A DNA stretch of 64,000 bases. Origin: an uncultured Alphaproteobacteria bacterium (lineage in GTDB: Bacteria; Pseudomonadota; Alphaproteobacteria; Rs-D84). The translations under genes were made by a program, and so were the position numbers. The stretch is from contig CAJOGD010000004.1 in assembly GCA_905233975.1 (NCBI GenBank), positions 124,001 to 188,000 on the forward strand, given 5' to 3'. The notes beneath the pieces are model-generated. The model saw nothing but the letters and a program-made list of their open reading frames with translations, did not search any database and was not told where the DNA came from. Numbering within the stretch: the stretch's first letter is position 1; each line of letters begins with the position of its first letter. Shown piece after piece: positions 37,940 to 46,435 of the stretch.

Positions 37940-38599
37940 TTATACATTATTTTTGAAACCAAGTCCAACGATAAACATTTCAACAGAATCCTTGCGCGAA
38001 GCCGCCGGCTTTACATGATGCACCGATTCGAATTTTTGTTTAATTTGTTGCAACAGTTCATTTGTTGTGCCACCGGTAAAAGATTTTGCAACAAATGTTC
38101 CGCCGGGTTTCAGGGCGCGACATGCGAAATCAAACGCATATTCCAACAATACCATTTGGCGCAAATGATCGGTCTTTTGATGTCCAACGGTATTTGGTGC
38201 CATGTCCGATACAACAACATCAACGACACCATGCGCGTTATCGGCCATTTGTAATTTTTCTTCCAACCATCTAAGTGCTTCGTCTTTTGTAAAATCGCCC
38301 TTGTAAAATTCGACATTATTTATCGGTGTGATGTCCAACAAATCCATCGCAAAGATTTTTGTCTTTGGAAAAGTTCGCGCAATAAATTGCGACCACGAAC
38401 CCGGCGCCGCACCCAAATCAACAACAGTTTGTCCGTTTTTCAAAAATTTATATTTTTCATTTATTTCAATCAGTTTATATGCCGCGCGTGCGCGGTATCC
38501 GTCGGCATGTGCACGCGCAACGTATGGATCAGACGCCTGGCGTGATAACCACGCCACCGAAGATTTATGCTTTGCAATTTTTTTGTTTTGTATTTTCAT
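37940..38599 (-). CDS. rlmE: 23S rRNA 2'-O-methyltransferase RlmE/FtsJ
   Basis: RARAAYKLIEINEKYKFLKNGQTVVDLGAAPGSWSQFIA...VVVSDMAPNTVGHQKTDH...KSFTGG. Confidence 0.93.
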   Translation of the reverse strand: MKIQNKKIAKHKSSVAWLSRQASDPYVARAHADGYRARAAYKLIEINEKYKFLKNGQTVVDLGAAPGSWSQFIARTFPKTKIFAMDLLDITPINNVEFYKGDFTKDEALRWLEEKLQMADNAHGVVDVVVSDMAPNTVGHQKTDHLRQMVLLEYAFDFACRALKPGGTFVAKSFTGGTTNELLQQIKQKFESVHHVKPAASRKDSVEMFIVGLGFKNNV

Positions 38600-38691
38600 T
38601 TTATTGTCATCCCGCAGAGCCCGCCTGCGCCGTTCGCCGCCGAACGGCAGTCATCAGGGCGAGTGCGGGATTTTTTATATTACGACTATTT

Positions 38692-39174
38692 TTACTTCGC
38701 GCCTGGTTCGCCGCCGCTTTGTTTCATGCGTTCCATAACGGCCTCCATGCCGCCCATGCGTTGAATCATTGTCATTTGTTGTTTCATCTTCATATATTGT
38801 TTAATGATATGTTCAACGTCACGCACCGTCACGCCCGCGGTTTCCGCAATGCGCGCCTTGGCATTTGCAAAGATTTTATCCGGTTCGGCACGTTCGGCGG
38901 CGGTCATTGCCTCAAGTATTTTGATTTGTGAATCAATGCTACCGTCTTTGATTTTGTCTTTAATCGCCGAAACCGCACCCGACATGCCCGGAACCATTTT
39001 AAGCAATCCACTAAAATTACTTACTTTTTTAATTTGTTTTAATTGCGCCAACATGTCGTTCATGTCGAACACACCGGCCATCATGCGTTCGGCGGTTTCC
39101 CGCATGCCCTTTGGCACGTGTGGTTCTTCGGGGGTTACGGTTTCCTGTTTTTTCTTTCTGCCAAATCCAAACAT
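38692..39174 (-). CDS. Stand-alone SRP54/Ffh M-domain-like protein (no NG GTPase domain)
   Basis: FDMNDMLAQLKQIKKVSNFSGLLKMVPGMSGAV...KILEAMTAAERAEPDKIFANAKARIAETAGVTVRDVEHIIKQYMKMKQQMTMIQRMGGME resembles only the Ffh M domain. Confidence 0.75.
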   Translation of the reverse strand: MFGFGRKKKQETVTPEEPHVPKGMRETAERMMAGVFDMNDMLAQLKQIKKVSNFSGLLKMVPGMSGAVSAIKDKIKDGSIDSQIKILEAMTAAERAEPDKIFANAKARIAETAGVTVRDVEHIIKQYMKMKQQMTMIQRMGGMEAVMERMKQSGGEPGAK

Positions 39175-39222
39175 TTTCGTTCTCCTTTTGTATGTCTTAA
39201 TCAGATTTTATTTTACAAAACC

Positions 39223-42066
39223 CTATTTGTCCAGATACTTATTTAGATATTTCCCAGTTAAAGATTTCGGATTTTTTGCAACATCTTCGGGCGTGCCGGT
39301 TGCGATAACGTGGCCGCCGCCCGCACCACCCGCGGGCCCAAGGTCAATAATCCAATCGGCCGTTTTTATTACTTCCAGATTATGTTCAATGACGATTACG
39401 GTGTTTCCTTGGTCCACAAATTCGTGCAGGACGGCAAGTAATTGTTTGATGTCTTCAAAGTGCAGCCCCGTTGTCGGTTCGTCCAAGATATAAAGTGTTT
39501 GCCCCGTTCCGCGTGCGGCCAATTCGCGCGACAATTTTATACGCTGCGCTTCGCCACCCGATAGGTCAAGTGAACTTTGTCCCAATTTTATATAGTCCAA
39601 ACCAACGCGTTTTAGTAATTCCAATTTGCGGCTAATTTGTGGGTGATTGATAAAGAAACGATACGCTTCGTCAACGGTCATATCCAAAACATCGGCAATG
39701 GATTTGCCCTTGTATTTAACCGCCAAAGTTTCTTCGTTATAACGCGTGCCATGGCATTTGTCGCATTCCACATAAACGTCGGCCAAGAAATTCATTTCAA
39801 TTTTTATTTGGCCGTCGCCCTGACATGCCTCGCACCGGCCACCTTTGACATTAAAGGAAAAGCGGCCCGGTCCGTATCCACGAGTCTTCGCCTCTGGCAA
39901 TTCGGCGAAAAAGTCGCGTATGTTGGAAAACACACCGGTGTATGTTGCGGGGTTGCTGCGCGGGCTGCGTCCGATGGGGGATTGGTCGATGTCGACAACC
40001 TTGTCTATATTTTCCATGCCACGAATAATATCGTGCGGGCCACATTCGATTTTCGAACCGTACAGTGCGCGCATTAACGCGGGATATAAAGTATTCAGTA
40101 ACAATGTTGATTTCCCCGAACCCGACACACCCGTCAGTGCAATAAATTTCCCAAGTGGAAATTCAACGTCTATGTTTTTAAGGTTGTTGCCGCGTGCGCC
40201 ACGTATCGTGATGGAATTCCCGTTGCCGGCGCGACGTTTTTTCGGCACCGGAATTTTTTTCGCGCCGGATAAATATTGACCCGTCAGGGAATTTTTATTT
40301 TTGATAACTTCGGCCGGTGTTCCGGCGGCAATAATGTTTCCGCCATTTACGCCCGCACCACGCCCAATATCAATAAGGTAATCCGCGGCACGCATTGCGT
40401 CTTCGTCATGTTCAACGACAATCACACTGTTATCTTTATCGCGCAACATTTTTAGTGTTTCAAGCAATTTATCATTGTCGCTTTGGTGCAGGCCAATCGA
40501 CGGTTCGTCCAACACATACAGAACGCCGGAAAGACCACTGCCAATCTGGGACGCAAGACGGATACGCTGTGCCTCGCCCCCGGAAAGTGTTCCCGACATG
40601 CGCGACATGGTTAAATACCCAAGCCCGACATTTTTAAGGAAGAATAGGCGACTTGTTATTTCACGCAGGACCATTTTCGCGATATCATTTTCTTTTTGTG
40701 TTAAATGATTCGGTAAATCAACGAACCATGCATAAGAATCATCAATCGGCATATCGCAAACATCGATAATATCCGCGCCATTTATCTTTATGCATAATGC
40801 CTGGACATTCAATCTTTTCCCATGACACACAGGGCAGGGCGTTTCAGATTGATATTTCGCCAATTCCGTCCGCATTGATTCAGATTCCGATTCGCGCCAA
40901 CGACGTTCGATGTTGGGGATAACGCCTTCGAACGGTTTTTCATAAACAAACCCGTTCCAGTTTATTTTTATCGGTGTGTCGCCCGTTCCATACAAAATAA
41001 TATTTTTATGTTCATCGCTAAGTGTATGCCATGGTTTGCCAAGTGGGATTTTATATTGTTTATGCAGTGCGGTGACCAAATGTTCGAATTGCGACAGCAT
41101 GCCACCACGCGACCAAGGTGCAATCGCACCGTCAAGAATAGATTTGGACGGGTCGGGAATGACCAAATCCGGCGACATGTTTAACTGGACCCCCAAACCA
41201 TCGCACGCACTGCACGCGCCAATTGGTGCGTTAAAAGAAAAAAGCCTTGGCTCTATCTTTGGGACGGCAAAGCCACTGACCGGACAGGCATAATTTTGCG
41301 AATAAAGAACGTCTTCATTCGTGTCGAGTCGGTGCAAAATCACCGCGCCCGGTACCAAACGTAGTGCGCCTTCGAAAGAAGAATAAATGCGCGAACGGAA
41401 TTCTTCCCTGTCTGCATCTGTTGCGTCCGCAGCCGGCATTTGAATCCGGTCGATGATGACAAAAATATCGTGCTTTTTGTTTTTATCCAATGCCGGCACC
41501 GCGGTCAAATCGTAAAGTTCGCCATCAATAATTACGCGCTGATAACCCTGTTTAACCAAAAACGCAATTTCTTTTTTATATTCGCCTTTGCGCGCACGAA
41601 CAAGTGGCGCCATGATAAAGGCGCGTGTCCCGGCCGGTATGTCCATGGTCATGTCAACCATTTCCGAAATAGTTTGTGATTTTATCGGTAATCCCGTCAC
41701 CGGGGAATACGGCACACCGATTCGCGCCCAAAGCAAACGCAAATAATCGTAGATTTCCGTCACCGTTCCAACGGTTGACCGCGGATTTTTTGATGTGGTT
41801 TTTTGTTCAATAGATATTGCGGGTGCCAAACCTTCGATTAAATCAACATCGGGCTTTTTTTGCATGTCCAAAAATTGGCGCGCATAACTGGACAATGATT
41901 CGACGTATCGCCGTTGACCTTCGGCATAAATCGTATTAAACGCAAGCGACGATTTGCCCGATCCGGATACACCGGTCACGACCACCAATTTGTTCTTTGG
42001 TATGTCAATGTCGATATTTTTAAGATTGTTTTCGCGTGCACCGCGAATCTTTATAACGCCGGTCAT
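39223..42066 (-). CDS. uvrA: Excinuclease ABC subunit A
   Basis: [92 protein letters not shown]. Confidence 0.97.
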   Translation of the reverse strand: MTGVIKIRGARENNLKNIDIDIPKNKLVVVTGVSGSGKSSLAFNTIYAEGQRRYVESLSSYARQFLDMQKKPDVDLIEGLAPAISIEQKTTSKNPRSTVGTVTEIYDYLRLLWARIGVPYSPVTGLPIKSQTISEMVDMTMDIPAGTRAFIMAPLVRARKGEYKKEIAFLVKQGYQRVIIDGELYDLTAVPALDKNKKHDIFVIIDRIQMPAADATDADREEFRSRIYSSFEGALRLVPGAVILHRLDTNEDVLYSQNYACPVSGFAVPKIEPRLFSFNAPIGACSACDGLGVQLNMSPDLVIPDPSKSILDGAIAPWSRGGMLSQFEHLVTALHKQYKIPLGKPWHTLSDEHKNIILYGTGDTPIKINWNGFVYEKPFEGVIPNIERRWRESESESMRTELAKYQSETPCPVCHGKRLNVQALCIKINGADIIDVCDMPIDDSYAWFVDLPNHLTQKENDIAKMVLREITSRLFFLKNVGLGYLTMSRMSGTLSGGEAQRIRLASQIGSGLSGVLYVLDEPSIGLHQSDNDKLLETLKMLRDKDNSVIVVEHDEDAMRAADYLIDIGRGAGVNGGNIIAAGTPAEVIKNKNSLTGQYLSGAKKIPVPKKRRAGNGNSITIRGARGNNLKNIDVEFPLGKFIALTGVSGSGKSTLLLNTLYPALMRALYGSKIECGPHDIIRGMENIDKVVDIDQSPIGRSPRSNPATYTGVFSNIRDFFAELPEAKTRGYGPGRFSFNVKGGRCEACQGDGQIKIEMNFLADVYVECDKCHGTRYNEETLAVKYKGKSIADVLDMTVDEAYRFFINHPQISRKLELLKRVGLDYIKLGQSSLDLSGGEAQRIKLSRELAARGTGQTLYILDEPTTGLHFEDIKQLLAVLHEFVDQGNTVIVIEHNLEVIKTADWIIDLGPAGGAGGGHVIATGTPEDVAKNPKSLTGKYLNKYLDK

Positions 42067-42118
42067 AATGTGTTAAGTATAGAACTTTTTGATTCGTTTT
42101 CAATAATCAAATAAAGTT

Positions 42119-42994
42119 TTACTTTTCGGACTTTTTCTTGGCCAATTTGGTTGCGTCCAAGACAACGCCTGTTTTACGGGTATTATCATTGCCGATTTTG
42201 CCGACCAGTTCGTTTTTGACCCATAATTCAATTGCGCCGGCGTTGCCGAATGTGCCCTTGTGTTTATTGTCCGATGGGACGTAATATACGTCGCCCGGGA
42301 CCAAAACACGACTAAACACAGTTTTGCCGCGTCCGTCTTCAATCTTTACCCAAGATTCCTTGATGGCCTGGATAATTATTTCTGCCTTGGCGGCGTTTTC
42401 CGTTCCGAATTTTTCACGAACTTTTACGGTGTATGCCGGTTGGACGGGAATAACCTGTTGCGGTGCGGCGACTTGGATAACTTCGCGGGTTGACGGGTTA
42501 TCATTCGCCTCTGGCAAAATCACAACCAGTGTTGTCAAGATAGCAATCAGAACAACAATCCCGGCGGTCAGCCATATCCAATGTTTTTTTATCTGTGCGA
42601 CCAATTTTGATTTTTGAACGCCGATAACTTTTTTTTCGCCCCTCTCGGCCTTGTCCGAAGGTTGTGGTTTGGGGGTTTCTTGTTTTTCATGAACGACCAT
42701 TGCTTCGGCCAGTTTCATAATACCCAATTCGCTTTTGATTTTTGAAACGATTACATCGGGATCCAACCCCAGTTCCATTGCGTAATTTCTTGCAAAGCCT
42801 AAGATATATACGGTTTCGGGCAATACGGTATAGTCCCCGTCTTCCAATGCCTGTAAAAATTCTTCACGTATGCAAAGTTGTTTAGAAATCGTTTGAATTT
42901 CACGTTTGCGACGACCGGTTGTGCGTGCCACACGCAGCATTTCGCCCGCGGTCATTTCGGTATTCATTTCAAGTTCTTTAAATTCTTCTGACAT
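42119..42994 (-). CDS. RodZ-like HTH membrane protein (DUF4115-type C-terminus)
   Basis: GEMLRVARTTGRRKREIQTISKQLCIREEFLQALEDGDYTVLPETVYILGFARNYAMELGLD; TM; C-terminal beta domain. Confidence 0.85.
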   Translation of the reverse strand: MSEEFKELEMNTEMTAGEMLRVARTTGRRKREIQTISKQLCIREEFLQALEDGDYTVLPETVYILGFARNYAMELGLDPDVIVSKIKSELGIMKLAEAMVVHEKQETPKPQPSDKAERGEKKVIGVQKSKLVAQIKKHWIWLTAGIVVLIAILTTLVVILPEANDNPSTREVIQVAAPQQVIPVQPAYTVKVREKFGTENAAKAEIIIQAIKESWVKIEDGRGKTVFSRVLVPGDVYYVPSDNKHKGTFGNAGAIELWVKNELVGKIGNDNTRKTGVVLDATKLAKKKSEK

Positions 42995-43033
42995 TATGTG
43001 GCCTTTTGGTTTTTGTTTACGCCTATCATAGAC

Positions 43034-43957
43034 CTATCTTTCCGCAACGCAACCCCAAAATTGCAAAATTTCTTGTTTAAGTGCCGTTTCATCGGTTATT
43101 TGGTTGATTTTGACCCGAAAATCGCTTGATTTCGCCAGGCCCGCGGAATACCACGCAAGGTGTTTCCTAAACATCGGCACGCCCGCGTGCGCGCCATAGT
43201 ATTCAATAATCAGCCCAAGGTGTTTTAGTATGGTTTCGCAAATATTTTCCGGCTTTTTCGCGGTTCCCAAGATTTCGCCGAATATCCATGGCCGGCCCAT
43301 CATTGCGCGTCCAATCATTGCGCCCGCGTATCCGTTTGCTATTGCGGTTTGAACCCCGTTCGTGTCACAGATGTCGCCATTTGCGATAATCGGTATAGGC
43401 ATATTTTCAATTTTGGGAAGAACGGCCGGACCGGTATATCCCTGGGCGCGGGTACGGCCATGCAGTGTCACCATTTTTGCGCCATTGTCCGCGGCCACCC
43501 GAACCAAATCGGTCCAATCAATATGTTCCGCGTCCCACCCAAGCCTTGTTTTGACCGATACCGGAATTTTTACCGCCCGCGTGACGGCCGCGATAATTTG
43601 TCCGGCCAATTTGTGGTCGCGCATCAAAAAGGCCCCCGCATTCGCGCGTGTTGCAACCTTTGGTACCGGACAGCCCATGTTTATATCAATCCATGTTGCC
43701 CCCAAATCTTCAAGAATCATGGCGGCGTCGGCCATCAGGTTCGGTGCGGCACCAAAGATTTGTGCGCCGACATTACCTTCGTCCCCGTATTTGTCAAAGT
43801 TGCGCAGGCAATTTTTATGTTGTTCTACCAATGAATGACAAGAAATCATTTCCGTCACAACCGGCACATTCGGTGCAAATTCGCGAATGATTTGCCGAAA
43901 AGGCCGGTCAGTAATCCCCGCCATTGGTGCAGCAAAAATTTGATTATTGGTTATCAT
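43034..43957 (-). CDS. dus: tRNA-dihydrouridine synthase
   Basis: IFAAPMAGITDRPFRQIIREF; DINMGCPVPKVATRANAGAFLM; VTLHGRTRAQGYTGPA; IGRAMMGRPWIF. Confidence 0.93.
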   Translation of the reverse strand: MITNNQIFAAPMAGITDRPFRQIIREFAPNVPVVTEMISCHSLVEQHKNCLRNFDKYGDEGNVGAQIFGAAPNLMADAAMILEDLGATWIDINMGCPVPKVATRANAGAFLMRDHKLAGQIIAAVTRAVKIPVSVKTRLGWDAEHIDWTDLVRVAADNGAKMVTLHGRTRAQGYTGPAVLPKIENMPIPIIANGDICDTNGVQTAIANGYAGAMIGRAMMGRPWIFGEILGTAKKPENICETILKHLGLIIEYYGAHAGVPMFRKHLAWYSAGLAKSSDFRVKINQITDETALKQEILQFWGCVAER

Positions 43958-43976
43958 TTGTGATATAATGCCATGC

Positions 43977-44306
43977 ATGAAAGACAAAATCAAAAATTTA
44001 TTTAGTTTTATCGGGCGTGCATGGCGTGGCGGTGTGCGTGGCAAGTTTGGTGTGTTTTTGGCGCTTTTTGCGGTTTTGGCGTTTGTAAGGATTTTCTTTG
44101 GCGAAGTAAATGTTGGCCGTTTTGTTGCGAATATGTGGCATTTATCCGAAGAACGCGCCGAATTGGACATGGCCAAAAAGAAACTTGAAACGATTCGTCT
44201 TCATATTCGGTTGTTGGAAGAAGACAACAGCCCTGATTATGTTGAAGAATTGGTGCTTAAATACCTTAATGTTGGCGATCCAGAATTTAAAATCCTTAAG
44301 ATTTAG
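43977..44306 (+). CDS. FtsB/DivIC-like septum formation initiator
   Basis: Short protein with TM then coiled coil ELDMAKKKLETIRLHIRLLEEDNSPDYVEELVLKYLNVGDP. Confidence 0.75.
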   Translation: MKDKIKNLFSFIGRAWRGGVRGKFGVFLALFAVLAFVRIFFGEVNVGRFVANMWHLSEERAELDMAKKKLETIRLHIRLLEEDNSPDYVEELVLKYLNVGDPEFKILKI

Positions 44307-44779
44307 TTCATCAAAACGATATATGCATTTAGATAGAATGCGAAAATCATCCACAGCAAGTACGGTATAACCACCAATCCGGCACCATGGTCGATACGAT
44401 AGAAAACGCGCGACATACATGCCGAAACTATAAACAGCGCAAGTAATGTCACCAATGCAATCGCGGTCATGTGCAATCCAAAGAATATATATGACCAACC
44501 CGCATTTAGCAATAATTGGACGCCGAATAATGCATAGGCGCGAATTTTTTCTGATGCTTTTGCGCGGACATTTTTAATTACCAAATATAACGCGACGCCC
44601 AACATGATATATAAAATTGTCCATGCGATACCGAATACGATTCCCGCCGGTGTTAAATCAGATTTTACCAATGCGTTATACCATAAATTCGAATCGCCAT
44701 GCGGTGTAAAAAACACACCAAATATTCCCGGCAAAAAAGAAATTATCATTGCAGTGCAAAATTGAATTAAACGTTTCAT
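44303..44779 (-). CDS. tspO: TspO/MBR-family protein
   Basis: WYNALVKSDLTPAGIVFGIAWTILYIMLGVALYLV...LFGVQLLLNAGWSYIFFGLH. Confidence 0.88.
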   Translation of the reverse strand: MKRLIQFCTAMIISFLPGIFGVFFTPHGDSNLWYNALVKSDLTPAGIVFGIAWTILYIMLGVALYLVIKNVRAKASEKIRAYALFGVQLLLNAGWSYIFFGLHMTAIALVTLLALFIVSACMSRVFYRIDHGAGLVVIPYLLWMIFAFYLNAYIVLMN

Positions 44780-44871
44780 GTCTTTTTCCTTTGTTTTGGT
44801 TGATTTGATTCTATCATACGCCGCCAATTCCAAGAACAGGAATCAATGCATATTTGGAATAAAAAAAGGTC

Positions 44872-44901
44872 TTGACCCAGTTATGTGATTTTTGATATTA
44901 T
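44872..44901 (+). promoter_or_regulatory. Promoter TTGACC-N18-TATTAT upstream of paralogue D
   Basis: -35 44872-44877, -10 44896-44901; downstream hairpin ccgcagcccatgcgg. Confidence 0.65.
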
Positions 44902-44967
44902 GTAACCAGAAAATTATGGTGGCCGCAGCCCATGCGGTAGAGGAAAATAAAAAAGGGAGGAAAAAAT

Positions 44968-45591
44968 ATGCGCTTTGGAAAATTAATTATGTTGGGTTTA
45001 AGTTTGGTTGTCGTTGGAACGGCATTCGCAGAAGGTGAGGCGCCGACCGATGCAGAAAGACGAAAAACCGTTACATCAAAGTGGTATGTTGATCAGAAAG
45101 TTGGTGAAAAGCAGGAAGCACTTAGCGGTACGGCCGGCAGTATCGCCGTTTATACCGGCACAGAGGGTTCTTTGACAGAAATAGCGGTATCTGGGCATAT
45201 CGTGGCAACGGGCAGCGAAGTTCAAGACACAATTGATGACTTTTTGCCAACGGTTGGTGCGGTGAATGCCGAATTGAATTTAAGACAAGATAAATTGGGC
45301 GCGGGCAAGACCGCGGGTTATGTTGCGACATATACGTCAACTGATGGTTCCTTGGATCAAAAGGCGGTGTATAATACCTCGAACGCATATGATAGTACGA
45401 ATCAGGCCGCACTGATAGAGGCCGCACATGCGAATTCCGCAATTCAAACAGGATTGGATCGGCATTTGACATGCGATGAGACCAACCAAGGGCCGGGTAA
45501 TACATGCTGGCTGTGGACGGTGAATGATCAGCAGACGACAGATATTTATACAGATTATGGCACCGCTGCTAATTCTAATACTACTAACTAA
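44968..45591 (+). CDS. Exported mosaic-family protein, minimal paralogue D (N-module only)
   Basis: Signal peptide MRFGKLIMLGLSLVVVGTAFA; RRKTVTSKWYVDQKV...FLPTVGAVNAELNLRQDKL...ALIEAAHANSAIQTGLDRHLTCDE...NTCWLWTVND parallels TATSLKYV...LPMVGGVNTKLNTKQDDI...FNAALKTGLDNEFRCAE...DICWVYSIHN. Confidence 0.75.
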   Translation: MRFGKLIMLGLSLVVVGTAFAEGEAPTDAERRKTVTSKWYVDQKVGEKQEALSGTAGSIAVYTGTEGSLTEIAVSGHIVATGSEVQDTIDDFLPTVGAVNAELNLRQDKLGAGKTAGYVATYTSTDGSLDQKAVYNTSNAYDSTNQAALIEAAHANSAIQTGLDRHLTCDETNQGPGNTCWLWTVNDQQTTDIYTDYGTAANSNTTN

Positions 45592-45604
45592 AGTTTCGCA
45601 TTGA

Positions 45605-45635
45605 CTCCTTACCGGCGCAAGCCGGTTTTTTTTGT
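45605..45635 (+). terminator. Short hairpin terminator
   Basis: taccggcgcaagccggttttttttg. Confidence 0.7.
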
Positions 45636-45657
45636 AATAAACATTTTTATATATTTA

Positions 45658-46377
45658 TTATTTCTGGAAATGGATTGTGCGTTGCGTTGTGGCCGATGCC
45701 TGCATCGCGGCGAATCGGGTGCCCGCCATCGCATGTGTCATGGCACCATGACCGGTTGGGTCATATTGGGCGCCGTTAAGGACGATTATTACCGGCGTGC
45801 CATTGTCGCAATCGATTGCGTACTTGTTCGGGTCATATTTTTTCCCATAACAATTACCATTTAGTGTCGCGACGTAATTCATTTCGGCCAAATCAGTGCA
45901 TGTCGGTGTGGCGGTTGTTGCGATTTCCCCATTCGCGACCGATTCGGTTTCGGTGTTGGTTGTTTCGCCCAAGACGCCACTGCACCAAACCGGCACATAT
46001 TCGCCGTCTATTAGCGCCATCGCACCATTTTGCCGCGTTTTGCGCGCGCCATAGCAATTTTCCGCGGATACATACACGCCCGTATCAAAATCAGAACTTA
46101 TCCCCACGTTGCGCAAAATATCGTTGCGTTCCATTGCAACGGCGTTTGCACCCGCGGGACTAAGTGCGGCGCCGCATATATATTTTTTGCCGCGGCAATT
46201 ACCGGAAATATCCCAACCGGTTTCCAAACTGAAATCTATGCCGGCCGTCGTACTTGCATAGCAACGCGAATCGTTGATTTGACATATTGTGTCGTGGTTC
46301 CACCAATCAAGCCCCGCGCAAAATGCGGTCCCGCATGTGGTACAGCCGAACACTAAAATTGCAAATTGTTTTTTCAT
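45658..46377 (-). CDS. Exported Cys-rich protein of unknown function
   Basis: Signal peptide; repeated NCRGKKYICGA / NCYGKKYDPNKYAIDC motifs. Confidence 0.75.
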   Translation of the reverse strand: MKKQFAILVFGCTTCGTAFCAGLDWWNHDTICQINDSRCYASTTAGIDFSLETGWDISGNCRGKKYICGAALSPAGANAVAMERNDILRNVGISSDFDTGVYVSAENCYGARKTRQNGAMALIDGEYVPVWCSGVLGETTNTETESVANGEIATTATPTCTDLAEMNYVATLNGNCYGKKYDPNKYAIDCDNGTPVIIVLNGAQYDPTGHGAMTHAMAGTRFAAMQASATTQRTIHFQK

Positions 46378-46435
46378 TTTTACCTTTCCATTATTATATC
46401 AGTTTTTTATCAAATGTGCAAATTGTTGGGTGGAC

